A stretch of DNA of 64,000 bases from JAHEJE01 sp965216335 (GTDB taxonomy: Bacteria; Pseudomonadota; Alphaproteobacteria; Rhizobiales; Aestuariivirgaceae). The stretch lies in assembly GCA_965216335.1 (NCBI GenBank), contig OZ244154.1, positions 3,224,001 to 3,288,000 of the forward strand, in the 5' to 3' direction. Made by a program: the position numbers and the translations under genes. Shown here piece by piece: positions 51,511 through 60,960 of the stretch. Each line of letters opens with the position of its first letter. Position 1 is the first letter of the stretch. Below the pieces are notes generated by a model. It made no database searches. It had not been told where the DNA came from and worked only from the letters and a program-made list of their open reading frames with translations.

Positions 51511-52851
51511 TTACATCATCGCCAGATAGTCGCGGGTCAGGATTTTCGATTCCTCCACAGTCGGCTGGTCGAAGGGATCGATGCCCATCATCAGGCCGGT
51601 GAAGATTGTCTCGAGCATGAAATGCATCAGCAGCGCGCCCACGCTGCGCTCATCGATCCGATCGATGGCGAAAGTGCGCACCGGGCGGCCGTTGCGGGCA
51701 TAGGTCTCGGCAGTGGCACGCTGCTGGCAATCGGTCAAATCGCCGATGGCGCGCCCGGCGAGATAACCCATCAGCGGGTCCTTGCGGTAGCTCTCGGGTA
51801 CCCGCGGGCCCTCGCCGGCCGACGACGGCATGACGATGTTGAGCAGCTTGTCGGGCGGGCCGCCCAGGAACAGCTGCATCTGCGAGTGCTGATCGACGGG
51901 ACCCGCGGCAGCGACCGGCTGGGTACCTTTGCCATCCTTGCCGAGGCTTTCCGCCCACAGCTGGCCGTACCAGGCCGAGAACAGCCGCAGCCGGTCGGAG
52001 TAGGGCATCATGATGCTGGCGGTGATGCCGCGTTCAACCGTGAGCGCATGCACCATGGCGGCGCCGAGCGCCGGGGCGACCCCCGCAGCCGGGGTGCCGT
52101 CGATAACCGGCTGCATGACCGCTGCCGCACCGGCCCGGATCGCCTCGGCGTCGAGCCCCATGAGCATCGCCGGCAGCAGGCCGGTGTTTGACAACACCGA
52201 GAAACGGCCGCCGACGCCCGGGTCGTGGTCGAGCACAGTGAGATCGTTGAGCTCTGCCAGCCGGCGCAGGGGATTGTCCTTTGCCGTGCCGGGCGAGGTG
52301 AGCATCACCAGATGCTGCGCCATGTTCCAGTCGAGCCCGGCACCCTTTAGCGCCTCGATCACCGCAATAGTCTGGATCAGTGTCTCTGGCGTGCCGCCGG
52401 ACTTGGAAATGGCGACGAACCGGGTGGTCTTCAGATTGAACCGGCGCAGCGCCAGCGCCATGCTGTTGCCGTCCAGGTTGTCGAAGAAATGGAAGTTCAG
52501 CTCACTCATCTCACCGGTCCGGGGCAGGGGGCCGGGCAGCCGGTAACCGGCCAGCTGGCCGACCGCCTGGCCGCCGAGCGACGAGCCGCCGGTGCCGAGA
52601 AACACGATGTCTGAAGCCCCCCGGATCAGCCGGTCGCACACCTCGCGGCAGGCCGGCAGATCGTCTCGTCGTTCCGGCAGATGCAGCAGCGGCAGCGAAG
52701 CCGCATCGTACCAGCCCTTGACGGTATTGACGGCGGCCTGGGCCTGCCCGAGCGCGGCATCCAGTTCGGCCTGACCGAGCCCGTGCGCGCCAATGGCCGC
52801 CTCCATGCAGCGCGAAATGTCTTGTGAGTACGCCATGCCCCGGTTCTCCAT
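51511..52851 (-). CDS. pgi: Glucose-6-phosphate isomerase
   Basis: A 446-residue enzyme interconverting glucose-6- and fructose-6-phosphate. The blocks FLGTGGSSLGGQAVGQLAG, VAISKSGGTPETLIQ and GGRFSVLSNTGLLPAML are the sugar-phosphate sites, with QHSQMQLFLGGPPDK near the active-site His. It is of the shorter, alphaproteobacterial type (E. coli Pgi is ~550 residues). Met6 (52836) is an alternative start. A MITE lies 18 bases upstream, so the promoter is within or beyond it. mutL follows directly. Confidence 0.92.
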   Translation of the reverse strand: MENRGMAYSQDISRCMEAAIGAHGLGQAELDAALGQAQAAVNTVKGWYDAASLPLLHLPERRDDLPACREVCDRLIRGASDIVFLGTGGSSLGGQAVGQLAGYRLPGPLPRTGEMSELNFHFFDNLDGNSMALALRRFNLKTTRFVAISKSGGTPETLIQTIAVIEALKGAGLDWNMAQHLVMLTSPGTAKDNPLRRLAELNDLTVLDHDPGVGGRFSVLSNTGLLPAMLMGLDAEAIRAGAAAVMQPVIDGTPAAGVAPALGAAMVHALTVERGITASIMMPYSDRLRLFSAWYGQLWAESLGKDGKGTQPVAAAGPVDQHSQMQLFLGGPPDKLLNIVMPSSAGEGPRVPESYRKDPLMGYLAGRAIGDLTDCQQRATAETYARNGRPVRTFAIDRIDERSVGALLMHFMLETIFTGLMMGIDPFDQPTVEESKILTRDYLAMM

Positions 52852-52868
52852 GAATTCGGGTGCGCAGT

Positions 52869-53135
52869 CTAGAGCACTTTCCGATCATATGGAATCGCTT
52901 GACCGGGTTTCCGCGTCTGCTGGCCAGGCATGCTTGGCGCCGCGGCCTGGTTGGCCGCAAGCCGAGCATAACGCAGTCCGGGAGGCGCGGAAATCCGGCC
53001 TTCGGTGGGCCAAATTCGCCCATCTGGTGCGTTGCGGCGCTTGCCCGATGCACCGCATCGCGCTGCGCACCGCGCCTGCCATATGAACGAATTTGGCTCC
53101 ATCAAGTGATCCCATATGATCGGAAAGTGCTCTAG
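52869..53135. mobile_element. MITE with 34-bp terminal inverted repeats upstream of pgi
   Basis: The inverted ends at 52869-52902 and 53102-53135 match at 32 of 34 positions, beginning CTAGAGCACTTTCCGATCAT. TA flanks suggest an IS630-like target (52870-52871 and 53133-53134). Inside, CCGGGTTTCCGCG (52903-52915) pairs with CGCGGAAATCCGG (52986-52998), and GCCAAATTCG (53009-53018) with CGAATTTGGC (53089-53098). It has no coding capacity. Confidence 0.88.
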
Positions 53136-53178
53136 CCGATTCGCGGGGGTGGCGTTGTGTGGAAGTTGCGGCCTTGCT

Positions 53179-53313
53179 CCCCTTCCCCTTGTGGAGACGG
53201 GCCGGGGTGGGGTGCAGCGGTCGTGCTGGGTCTGGCACTTGCTCAGTCTGCACAGGTCCAGGCCCCATCCGGTCAGTGCTGCGCACTGCCCACCCTCCCC
53301 GCAAGGGGGAGGG
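53179..53313. repeat. Family B palindromic repeat, copy B3 (partly degenerate)
   Basis: The left arm is worn (CCCTTCCCC-TTGT-GGAGACGGG) but the right arm is typical (CCCTCCCC-GCAA-GGGGGAGGG). The inner hairpin CAGTGC-TGC-GCACTG is perfect at 53274-53288. It lies just beyond the stop of the M16 protease gene (minus strand). Confidence 0.8.
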
Positions 53314-53321
53314 TTTGAAGA

Positions 53322-54692
53322 TCACCCCTTGCTGCCGCTCGACTGTACGGCCTTGGGGCGGCCGACGATGGTGAACACCAGGCCGTCGGCGTCGATGATG
53401 CGCTTGGCGACCCGGCGTACGTCCTCCAGGGTCACGGCGTTGACCAGATCATTGCGCTTGACGACATAGTCGATGCCGAGGTTCTCGCGCTGGATGCCGA
53501 GCAGCTGGCTGGCGATCTTGCGGTTGGAGTCGAAGCGCAGGGCATAGGAACCCGTCAGGTAGGTCTTGGCCAGCTCGAGCTCTTCCGCCGTCGGGCCGTC
53601 TTCGGCCATGCGCTTCAACTCGGTGCGCACCACATCGATGGTTTCCGACACCCGGTCGTTGACCGTCGCAGCGCCGCCGAAAAAGACGCCGCCGCGCTCA
53701 AGTGGATACAAGGTGGTGTAGACGCCGTAACTCAAACCGCGCTTTTCGCGCACCTCATCCATCAGCCGCGACCCGAAGCCGCCTGAACCGAGGATGTGGT
53801 TGACCACGTAGGCCGTCAGGAAATCCGGATCGTCGCGTTTGATCGAGGCATGCCCGAAGCGGATGACGCTTTGCGGGATATCGCGGTCGAGCACATTGAC
53901 GCTCGGACCCTGGGCAATCTTGGCCGGCGGCACGTCCGGCATGCCGGATTTTTGGGGCAAGCTGCCGAACGTCTCATCGAGCAGCCGGACCAGAGTGGCC
54001 TCGTCGATATCGCCGACGACACCGATCATCAGTCCGTCGCGGGCGAACAGGCGCTTGGTCAGGTCCTTCAGATCCTGCGACGTGACCGCCTTGAGGCCTT
54101 CCGCGGTGCCCTTGTGGCGCCGGGCATACGGATGCCCGCCGAACATCTGCTGCATCCAGGCGGCGCCGGCGATGGTTTCGGGGTCTTCGCGCTCCTGCTT
54201 GAGCGAAACCATGACCTGGCCGCGAATGCGGTTGAGCGGCTTTTCATCGAAGCGCGGCGCGGTGAGCGCCAGCTTGAGCATGGCGAAGGCCTCGTCGCGG
54301 TTGCGCGACAAGGTTTGCAGCGAGCCGGAGAACTCGTCCTGGCTGGCGGTGAACGACAGGCGCATGGCGAGGTCCTCGATGCGCGCCTGGAAGTCCTTTG
54401 ACGAAAGGTCGCCGGCGCCTTCGTCGAGCGTGCCGGACAACAGATAGGACAGTCCGGGCTTGTCCGCCGGGTCGCCCGCAGCGCCGCCGGCGAACGAGAA
54501 GTCCATGGCGATCAGCGGGATCGTGTGGTCCTCGACCAGCCATGCGGTGATGCCGCCCGGCGACTTGACCTCCCTGATCTCGAAGGCCGAGGCCGGGATG
54601 GCAAGAGCGATCAGCGCCAGCAAGGCCAGGATGGTAGTGCGAACGCCGCGGTGCGCATGGGAAATGGCCGTCATGTTCGAAAGCTCCATCAA
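53322..54692 (-). CDS. M16-family peptidase-like protein lacking the zinc motif
   Basis: A 456-residue exported protein with a signal peptide (TTILALLALIALAIPASA). It has the M16 fold and the C-domain motif GGFGSRLMDEVREKRGLSYG. At the position where active subunits have HxxEH it reads GLSYLLSGTLDEG, so it should not bind zinc. Such proteins form heterodimers with an active subunit. It overlaps the active partner by 4 bases, as expected for a two-subunit M16B protease of the periplasm. Confidence 0.88.
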   Translation of the reverse strand: MMELSNMTAISHAHRGVRTTILALLALIALAIPASAFEIREVKSPGGITAWLVEDHTIPLIAMDFSFAGGAAGDPADKPGLSYLLSGTLDEGAGDLSSKDFQARIEDLAMRLSFTASQDEFSGSLQTLSRNRDEAFAMLKLALTAPRFDEKPLNRIRGQVMVSLKQEREDPETIAGAAWMQQMFGGHPYARRHKGTAEGLKAVTSQDLKDLTKRLFARDGLMIGVVGDIDEATLVRLLDETFGSLPQKSGMPDVPPAKIAQGPSVNVLDRDIPQSVIRFGHASIKRDDPDFLTAYVVNHILGSGGFGSRLMDEVREKRGLSYGVYTTLYPLERGGVFFGGAATVNDRVSETIDVVRTELKRMAEDGPTAEELELAKTYLTGSYALRFDSNRKIASQLLGIQRENLGIDYVVKRNDLVNAVTLEDVRRVAKRIIDADGLVFTIVGRPKAVQSSGSKG

Positions 54693-56101
54693 TTCTGTGC
54701 CGCAGCCGGTGCGGATGCCGTGTCGCGCGGGGCCGGTTCGAGCACGCCGGTGACCGAGCGTTTCAGGTCCAGCACCTTGCCGGCCGCCTGCCTGATATCG
54801 TCCAGCGTGACCTGCTGGATTTCCTTGTCCCAGTTCTTCACGTCATCGATGGTGGCATCGATGGCCAGGGCGGCGCCGAACAGGTAGGCAAGGCGGAACT
54901 GGCTGTCGAGGGCATAGATCGAATCGGCCAGCATCTTCTTGCGCGCCCGCTCCAGTTCATCGGCGGTGATGCCGTTTTTCTTGACGTCGGCGAGAATGGC
55001 ATCGAGTGCGGATTCCACCTCGGCAACGGTCCTGCCGTTGGCCGGCGCGCCATAGACGCCGAAGGTGCCATAGTCGCGGCTGTCGCCGTCGTACCAGGCC
55101 CCGGCGTAGGACGCGACACCCTGCTCGACCACCAGCTTGCGGTAGATGCGGCTGGTGGTGCCGTTGCCGATGACGTTGGACAGGATTTCAAGCGCCTCGG
55201 CCTCGCGCGGTTCAGCTGTGTTGTAGCTGTTGGCGAGGTAGCTGCGCTGAACCGACGGCGTGGCGACGCGCGCGTCCGTCATGTGGATGCGCCGCGCGGC
55301 GATCGGCGCCGGCTCCGGCGTGCGTTCCCGCAGGCCCGGATCGGCGGTGTTCTTGAGTGGCGCATAGTGCTTGTCGACAAGTGCGCGCACTTCTTGCGGG
55401 GTCACGTCGCCGGCCACCACGACGATGGCGTTCCGCGGCGTATAGAACTTGCGGTAGAAGGCGAAAGCGTCGTCGCGGTCGAGTTTTTCGACATCAGACA
55501 TCCAGCCGATGATCGGCCGGCCGTAGGGGTGGGCCGTGTAGAGCGCGGCGCTGACCTGTTCCGACAGCAGGCTTGACGGGTCGTTGTCGGTGCGCGACCG
55601 GCGCTCCTCCTTGACCACATCGCGCTCAGGGATCACGTCTGCCTCGGTGAGCGTCAGATTGGCCAGCCGGTCGGCTTCTAGCCCCATGACGAGGTCGAGG
55701 CGGTCGCGGGCGATGCGCTGAAAGTAGGCGGTGTAGTCGAGCGAGGTGAAGGCATTGCCCTCGCCGCCGTTGCGTTTGACGATCTTGGAGAACTCGCCGG
55801 ACGGGATCTTCTCGGTACCCTTGAACAGCAGGTGCTCGAGCAGGTGGGCGATACCGGACTTGCCGTTGTCCTCATCGGCCGAGCCGACCTTGTACCATAC
55901 CATGTGGGTGATCACCGGCGCCCGCCGGTCGGGGATAACCACCACCTGCATGCCATTGTCGAGCGTGTAATGGGTGACGTCGACATCGAGCGCGCGGGCC
56001 GGGCCCGACAGCCATGCCATCAGCAACGCAGCGGTCAGCGCCAACGTCGCCAGATGGCCAGCCGTGATGTAGGGAAAAGTCCTGGTGGTTGAACGCAACA
56101 A
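54689..56101 (-). CDS. M16-family zinc peptidase, catalytic subunit
   Basis: A ~470-residue exported zinc peptidase. The inverted zinc motif is HLLEHLLF (HxxEH), with the second Glu in the AGDVTPQ-preceding region; M16 features GGEGNAFTSLDYTAYFQ and ERDVVKEERRSR are present. A signal peptide runs through ITAGHLATLALTAALLMAWL. No ATG fits after the lipoprotein gene upstream. A GAGGAG five bases before supports TTG at 56101 (or 56098). Together with the inactive partner downstream it would degrade peptides in the periplasm. Confidence 0.88.
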   Translation of the reverse strand: MLRSTTRTFPYITAGHLATLALTAALLMAWLSGPARALDVDVTHYTLDNGMQVVVIPDRRAPVITHMVWYKVGSADEDNGKSGIAHLLEHLLFKGTEKIPSGEFSKIVKRNGGEGNAFTSLDYTAYFQRIARDRLDLVMGLEADRLANLTLTEADVIPERDVVKEERRSRTDNDPSSLLSEQVSAALYTAHPYGRPIIGWMSDVEKLDRDDAFAFYRKFYTPRNAIVVVAGDVTPQEVRALVDKHYAPLKNTADPGLRERTPEPAPIAARRIHMTDARVATPSVQRSYLANSYNTAEPREAEALEILSNVIGNGTTSRIYRKLVVEQGVASYAGAWYDGDSRDYGTFGVYGAPANGRTVAEVESALDAILADVKKNGITADELERARKKMLADSIYALDSQFRLAYLFGAALAIDATIDDVKNWDKEIQQVTLDDIRQAAGKVLDLKRSVTGVLEPAPRDTASAPAAAQN

Positions 56102-56222
56102 CTCCACTCCTCGAATCAAACGCGGTTGCCATGCCGAGTGAACCAGGCGCGAAACTGAACGAACCGGCGGGAAAATGCCACTAAACTTTTCGTAAGGCAA
56201 ACCACGGCGCGGGGCGCTGTGG

Positions 56223-56777
56223 TCAATCGCTCCACACGTTGGGGAGGTTGAAGATCGTTCCATAATTGGGGTTCTGCGCTTTCTTGCGGGCAAGCGCCAC
56301 CCGGCGCAGTTCCTCGCGCAGTTCGGTGTCCGTCTTGGCGCGACCGTCTGGATGGGTCTTGGAGATGCCCCACTTGGCATAAACGTCCTGGGTGCCGGTC
56401 GCCGGGGCAGTGGCTTGAGGTACGACAGGTTGTGTGCTTGCCGCCTGGGTGCCGGTGGACTGGGACGACGGCAGACTGGCGTCATAGGTTGTGCCCGGTT
56501 CGACCGTGCCGTAGCTCGGCGGCGCAGCGGTCACCAGCTGTGACGGATTGTGGCTCTGCTGTGCCGGGGCTTGCGTTGCCTGGCCCTCACCCGGCGGGCG
56601 CAACTGCAGGTCCGGCGGCATGACCAGTGTCTGGTTCGTCGTCACCCGGCTTTCATCGGGCGAATACTTGCCGAAGCCCATGTAGTCTACAACAGCATCG
56701 CCGGCGCCACACCCGGCCAGCAGGCCTGTCAGCAGGCCAAACCCCGCCAAACGGCTGGTATTGATCAAAACACCCAT
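56223..56777 (-). CDS. DUF3035 lipoprotein
   Basis: A 184-residue lipoprotein. The signal ends with the lipobox LLAGC, so Cys23 is lipidated. The mature protein has a VDYMGFGKYSPDE region, the family block TNQTLVMPPDLQLRPP, a long Pro/Gln/Ser/Thr-rich spacer and a charged C-terminus. Alphaproteobacterial DUF3035 genes are usually found between lspA and the M16 protease genes, as here. Function is unknown. Confidence 0.88.
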   Translation of the reverse strand: MGVLINTSRLAGFGLLTGLLAGCGAGDAVVDYMGFGKYSPDESRVTTNQTLVMPPDLQLRPPGEGQATQAPAQQSHNPSQLVTAAPPSYGTVEPGTTYDASLPSSQSTGTQAASTQPVVPQATAPATGTQDVYAKWGISKTHPDGRAKTDTELREELRRVALARKKAQNPNYGTIFNLPNVWSD

Positions 56778-56859
56778 GAAACCCTCAAATGTCGCGCGTT
56801 GTCGCCCTGCGCTTCACCGGCTCTTCGTGCCTGTGCAATAGGGCGAAAGCGTGGCCGCG

Positions 56860-57363
56860 TCAGCCCTCGGGCGCGCGATCCTCCATCCAGCTTTCATACA
56901 TCAGAAGTGCCACGCCGGCAACAATCGCGACATCGGCAATGTTGAACACGTACCAGCTCCAGCCGAAGGCGTGCAACAGGAAGAAATCCGCCACCGCGCC
57001 GTGCACGATCCGGTCGAGGGCATTGGCCAGAGCGCCGCCGATGACCAGGCCGATGGCGGCCGCACTGAGCGGCCGGCGGATGCGCGCCAGCCAGACCCAC
57101 AGCACGGCGGAAATGACCACCGACAGCACGATCAGCGCGATGCGCCCGGTATCGGAATGCTGGGCGAACCAGCCGTAGCTTATGCCCTTGTTCCAGGCCA
57201 TGACGAGATCGAGAAAGGGTGTGACAGGCACCCGTCCCTTCTGCTCAATGGCGAAGGGACCGAGCATCCACCACTTGTGGACCTGATCGAGGGCGAAGGT
57301 GGCGACGGCCATGGCGGTGCCGAGGGCAGACAGCGGGCCCCAGAGTTTGAGGCGAGCGGTCAT
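56860..57363 (-). CDS. lspA: Lipoprotein signal peptidase
   Basis: A 167-residue membrane aspartic peptidase that removes signal peptides from prolipoproteins, such as the DUF3035 product downstream. Four helices are visible. The catalytic Asp pair is D117 (ALANALDRIVHG) and D144 (FNIADVAI), and WNKGISYGWF and WYVFNIADV are family boxes. The Shine-Dalgarno purines (GGGGAG) lie inside family B repeat B4, which immediately precedes the ATG. It lies downstream of ileS, as in many bacteria. Confidence 0.95.
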   Translation of the reverse strand: MTARLKLWGPLSALGTAMAVATFALDQVHKWWMLGPFAIEQKGRVPVTPFLDLVMAWNKGISYGWFAQHSDTGRIALIVLSVVISAVLWVWLARIRRPLSAAAIGLVIGGALANALDRIVHGAVADFFLLHAFGWSWYVFNIADVAIVAGVALLMYESWMEDRAPEG

Positions 57364-57371
57364 AAGTTTCT

Positions 57372-57508
57372 CCCCTCCCCCTTGTGGGGAGGGGCCGGGG
57401 GTGGGGCGCGGCGTTTGCCGCAGGCTTGAGGCCTGGTATCCGTGGCACGGCCCTGACCCCACCCGGTCATTGCTGACGCAATGCCCACCCTCTTCACAAG
57501 GGGGAGGA
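57372..57508. repeat. Family B palindromic repeat, copy B4
   Basis: The left arm is CCCTCCCCC-TTGT-GGGGAGGGG and the right arm CCCTCTTC-ACAA-GGGGGAGG. A G-run pattern lies at 57386-57406, and the inner hairpin CATTGC-TGAC-GCAATG at 57468-57483. It fills the ileS-lspA gap, and its C-rich edge reads as the lspA ribosome-binding site on the minus strand. Confidence 0.88.
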
Positions 57509-57538
57509 TCTGGAAAGCGGTCGTGTTGCCCCCCACCG

Positions 57539-60500
57539 TCACGCCCCGGCGTGAGCCTGGTCCCATTCGCGCACGGCGGCGGCGTCGCGCGGGGTGATGT
57601 CGGGGAACGCCGGGTCGGCGGTGGAAGCATCGAAGTATTTCCACGACCGGGCGCACTTGGTGCCCTCGGCCTTGGCGGGGACGACGGCGACGCCGCGCAC
57701 CTCGTCCATCCGGAAGGCATCGGCCGGGCCGTCGCCGGCTTCAAGCGTGGCGGCCGAGGTGATGGTGATTTCAGCAAGGTCGATGCCGTTGACGGCCTCG
57801 CGCAGTGCTTCATCAGCGACATGGACAACCGGAGCCGCTTCAAGCGACGAACCGATGCGCTTTTCGCGCCGTTCGATCTCCAGTGCACCGGTGACCACCG
57901 AGCGCACCTTCCTCACCTTGGCCCACTTGGCGGCCAGGGCATCGTCTTTCCAGGCCGGATCGGTCGCAGCGAAGGCCTGCAGATGGACCGAGCCGTCCTC
58001 GTCCGGGTAGCGGGTCTGCCAGACCTCTTCGGCGGTGAAGCACAGCATCGGGGCGAGCCATGTCGTGAGGCAGTGGAACAGGTGGTCCATCACCGTGCGG
58101 CAGGCGCGGCGTTTGAGCGACGAGGCCGGATCGCAATAGAGCGCATCCTTGCGGATGTCGAAATAGAGCGACGACAGGTCGACGGTCATGAAGTTCATCA
58201 GCGCTGCTGCACCGCGCTTGTAGTCGTAGGCCTCGTATGCCTTCATCACCGTTTCGCCGGTCTCGTTCAAGCGGTGCAGGATGTAGCGCTCCAGTTCCGG
58301 CATATCCGCGTGTCCGACCCGTTCATCGTCACTGAAATTGCCGAGCGCGCCGAGCATATAACGCAGGGTGTTGCGCAGCTTGCGGTAGGCGTCGGCATTG
58401 CTTTTCAGGATTTCCGGGCCGATGCGCAGGTCGTCGGCATAGTCGGACGTCATCACCCACAGGCGCAGGATATCGGCGCCGGACTGGCGGATGACGTCCT
58501 GCGGTGAGACGATGTTGCCGAGCGACTTCGACATCTTGCGGCCGTCCTCGGCCATGACGAAGCCGTGCGTCAGTACGACATCATAGGGCGCGCGGCCACG
58601 CGTGCCGCAGCTTTCGAGCAGCGAGGAATGGAACCAGCCGCGGTGCTGGTCGGAACCTTCCAGATACATCACCCAGTCCGGTCCGCCATCGACCTTGCGG
58701 TTGGTGGCCAGATCGTCGCGCTGTTCCAGGCAGAAGGCGTGGGTCGAGCCGGAATCGAACCAGACATCGAGGATGTCGGACACTTGTGTCCACTCATCCG
58801 GGTTATGATCATTGCCGAGGAAACGCTCCTTGGCGCCGTCGGCGAACCAGGCGTCCGCCCCTTCGGCCTTGAAGGCCTCGAAGATGCGGGCGTTGACAGC
58901 CTTGTCCTTCAGCACCTCGCCGGCTTCATTGGCGAACACGCAGATCGGCACGCCCCAGGCGCGCTGCCTGGAGAGTACCCAATCGGGCCGGTCCTGGATC
59001 ATGCCGCGCAGCCGGTTCTGGCCGGCCCTGGGCACGAACTGGGTGTTGTCGATGGCGTTGAGGGCAACGGCGCGGAGGGTTTGGTTTGCGCTCACGGCCG
59101 CACCGTCGCTGGCGCGACTGGCCTGCGCGGGCGCGGCCTGACCGGCCGGCGGGCAGTCGCCCTTGCCGCCCTGACGGGCGGAGGGGTGATCTGGCAGCTC
59201 GAATGGCTTGTCCATATGGACGAACCACTGCGGCGTGTTGCGGAAGATCACTGGCTTCTTGGAGCGCCAGGAATGCGGGTACTGGTGCTTCAAGCGTCCG
59301 CGGGCGAACAGCATGTCGGCTTCGATCAGCGCGGTGATGACCGCCTGATTGGCCTTGCCTTTCTTGCCCTTGTCGTCGATCACCCGGACGCCTTCGAAGC
59401 CCGGCGCATCTTCAGTGAACGCACCATTGGCATCGACGGTGAACGGGATAGCTGAGGAAATGCCGCGGTCTTCCAACTCGCGCGCCTTCTCCATCCAGAT
59501 GTCAAAGTCCTCACGGCCATGGCCCGGCGCGGTGTGCACAAACCCGGTGCCGTCTGCTTCAGTGACGTGCTCGCCATCGAGCAGCGGAATGTCGAAGTTG
59601 TAGCCGCCGCCGAGGCCCTTGAGCGGGTGGGCGCAGACTACATTGGTGAGTTCGTCCGGTGCAACGTCGCGCAGCAGATTTGCCGTCACTTTGGCCTTGT
59701 CAAAACACGCATCGGCCAGCTTCTTAGCCAGCACGATCTTCTCGCCAGCCTGGGGACCGAAATCGTTCTCAGCACCGGTCAGTTCATAAAGGCCGTATTC
59801 GATGCGGTTCGAATAGCTGATCGCCCGATTGCCCGGAATGGTCCACGGCGTGGTCGTCCAGATCAGAATGGCAGCGTTGGTCAAATCCGGCGCGCCGCCG
59901 CTGGCGGCAAACTTCACCCAAACCGTATCGCTCTCATAATCGTGATACTCGATCTCCGCCTCGGCCAGCGCCGTGCCCTCGACGACCGACCACATGATCG
60001 GCTTCGATCCGCGGTACAGCTGTCCGCTCATGGCGAACTTCATCAGTTCGTTGGCGATAATCGCCTCGGCCTCGTAGGCCATGGTCAGGTACGGGTCCTT
60101 GAAGTCGCCGGTCACGCCGAGGCGCTCGAATTCTTCGGTCTGGACCTTGATCCAGTGCTCGGCGAACTCGCGGCATTCGGCGCGGAACTCGTTGACTGGG
60201 ACTTCGTCCTTATTCTTGCCCTTGGCGCGGTACTGTTCCTCGATCTTCCACTCGATCGGCAGGCCGTGGCAGTCCCAGCCGGGCACGTAGTTCGAATCAT
60301 AGCCGGCCATCTGGCGCGAGCGGGTGACCACATCTTTGAGGATCTTGTTGAGCGCATGGCCGATGTGCAGGTGGCCGTTGGCGTAGGGCGGGCCGTCGTG
60401 CAGGATGAAGCGGTCGCGGCCCTTCGAGGCTTCGCGCAGGCGCTCGTAAAGCCCCATCTTGTGCCATTTTTCGATGATTTCCGGCTCTTTCTTCGGCAGG

Positions 60501-60577
60501 CCGGCTTTCATGGGAAATTCGGTTTTCGGCAGGAACAGGGTCTCGCGGTAATCGCGGCCCGGATTGCTATCGTTCAT
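57539..60577 (-). CDS. ileS: Isoleucyl-tRNA synthetase with an in-frame low-complexity insert
   Basis: A 1012-residue class I synthetase that charges tRNA-Ile, with editing domain. The HIGH motif is NGHLHIGHAL and the KMSKS motif is GRKMSKSLGN. VPGWDCHGLPIEWK, DYESDTVWVKF and TTTPWTIPGNRAI are editing and core blocks. The start MNDSNPGRDYRETLFLPK is preferred over an upstream Met. Around 59081-59188 there is an extra segment (DHPSARQGGKGDCPPAGQ, then Ala/Ser-rich up to SANQT) between FELP and LRAVAL, absent from usual IleS. Confidence 0.93.
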   Translation of the reverse strand: MNDSNPGRDYRETLFLPKTEFPMKAGLPKKEPEIIEKWHKMGLYERLREASKGRDRFILHDGPPYANGHLHIGHALNKILKDVVTRSRQMAGYDSNYVPGWDCHGLPIEWKIEEQYRAKGKNKDEVPVNEFRAECREFAEHWIKVQTEEFERLGVTGDFKDPYLTMAYEAEAIIANELMKFAMSGQLYRGSKPIMWSVVEGTALAEAEIEYHDYESDTVWVKFAASGGAPDLTNAAILIWTTTPWTIPGNRAISYSNRIEYGLYELTGAENDFGPQAGEKIVLAKKLADACFDKAKVTANLLRDVAPDELTNVVCAHPLKGLGGGYNFDIPLLDGEHVTEADGTGFVHTAPGHGREDFDIWMEKARELEDRGISSAIPFTVDANGAFTEDAPGFEGVRVIDDKGKKGKANQAVITALIEADMLFARGRLKHQYPHSWRSKKPVIFRNTPQWFVHMDKPFELPDHPSARQGGKGDCPPAGQAAPAQASRASDGAAVSANQTLRAVALNAIDNTQFVPRAGQNRLRGMIQDRPDWVLSRQRAWGVPICVFANEAGEVLKDKAVNARIFEAFKAEGADAWFADGAKERFLGNDHNPDEWTQVSDILDVWFDSGSTHAFCLEQRDDLATNRKVDGGPDWVMYLEGSDQHRGWFHSSLLESCGTRGRAPYDVVLTHGFVMAEDGRKMSKSLGNIVSPQDVIRQSGADILRLWVMTSDYADDLRIGPEILKSNADAYRKLRNTLRYMLGALGNFSDDERVGHADMPELERYILHRLNETGETVMKAYEAYDYKRGAAALMNFMTVDLSSLYFDIRKDALYCDPASSLKRRACRTVMDHLFHCLTTWLAPMLCFTAEEVWQTRYPDEDGSVHLQAFAATDPAWKDDALAAKWAKVRKVRSVVTGALEIERREKRIGSSLEAAPVVHVADEALREAVNGIDLAEITITSAATLEAGDGPADAFRMDEVRGVAVVPAKAEGTKCARSWKYFDASTADPAFPDITPRDAAAVREWDQAHAGA

Positions 60578-60791
60578 CGGTCTTGAAACCTGGATTATCG
60601 GTCGTGGATGGATATGCCTGACTACTTGACCGGCGCTTTTAGCAGGCCGGAGCATACGAATAAAGCGGCGCGGGTGACGCGCCTTGAAGGCCGCGCGGTC
60701 TCAGCGCGCGGCGGGGCTAATTCGTATGGCAAAGCTCATTGGCATGGCGCGGGTGATAGCAGGAGAGGGTCAAGGGTTCAATAGCGTAGCT

Positions 60792-60923
60792 CCCCTCCCC
60801 CTCGTGGGGAGGGGTTGGGGAGCAGCGCTGGCGGATGGAAACGCAACCTCTAAATGCTTTTGAAAGGCGACTCCCCACCCGGTCAGTGCTGCGCACTGCC
60901 CACCCTCCCCGCAAGTGGGAGGG
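60792..60923. repeat. Family B palindromic repeat, copy B5
   Basis: The left arm is CCCTCCCCC-TCGT-GGGGAGGGG and the right arm CCCTCCCC-GCAA-GTGGGAGGG. The inner hairpin is CAGTGC-TGC-GCACTG at 60884-60898. The fourth G-run is lost. It lies between the divergent ileS and arsR-like genes, in the promoter region of both. Confidence 0.85.
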
Positions 60924-60960
60924 TTTGAAAGTAGCGACTTGACTCCCATCAAACAAAACT

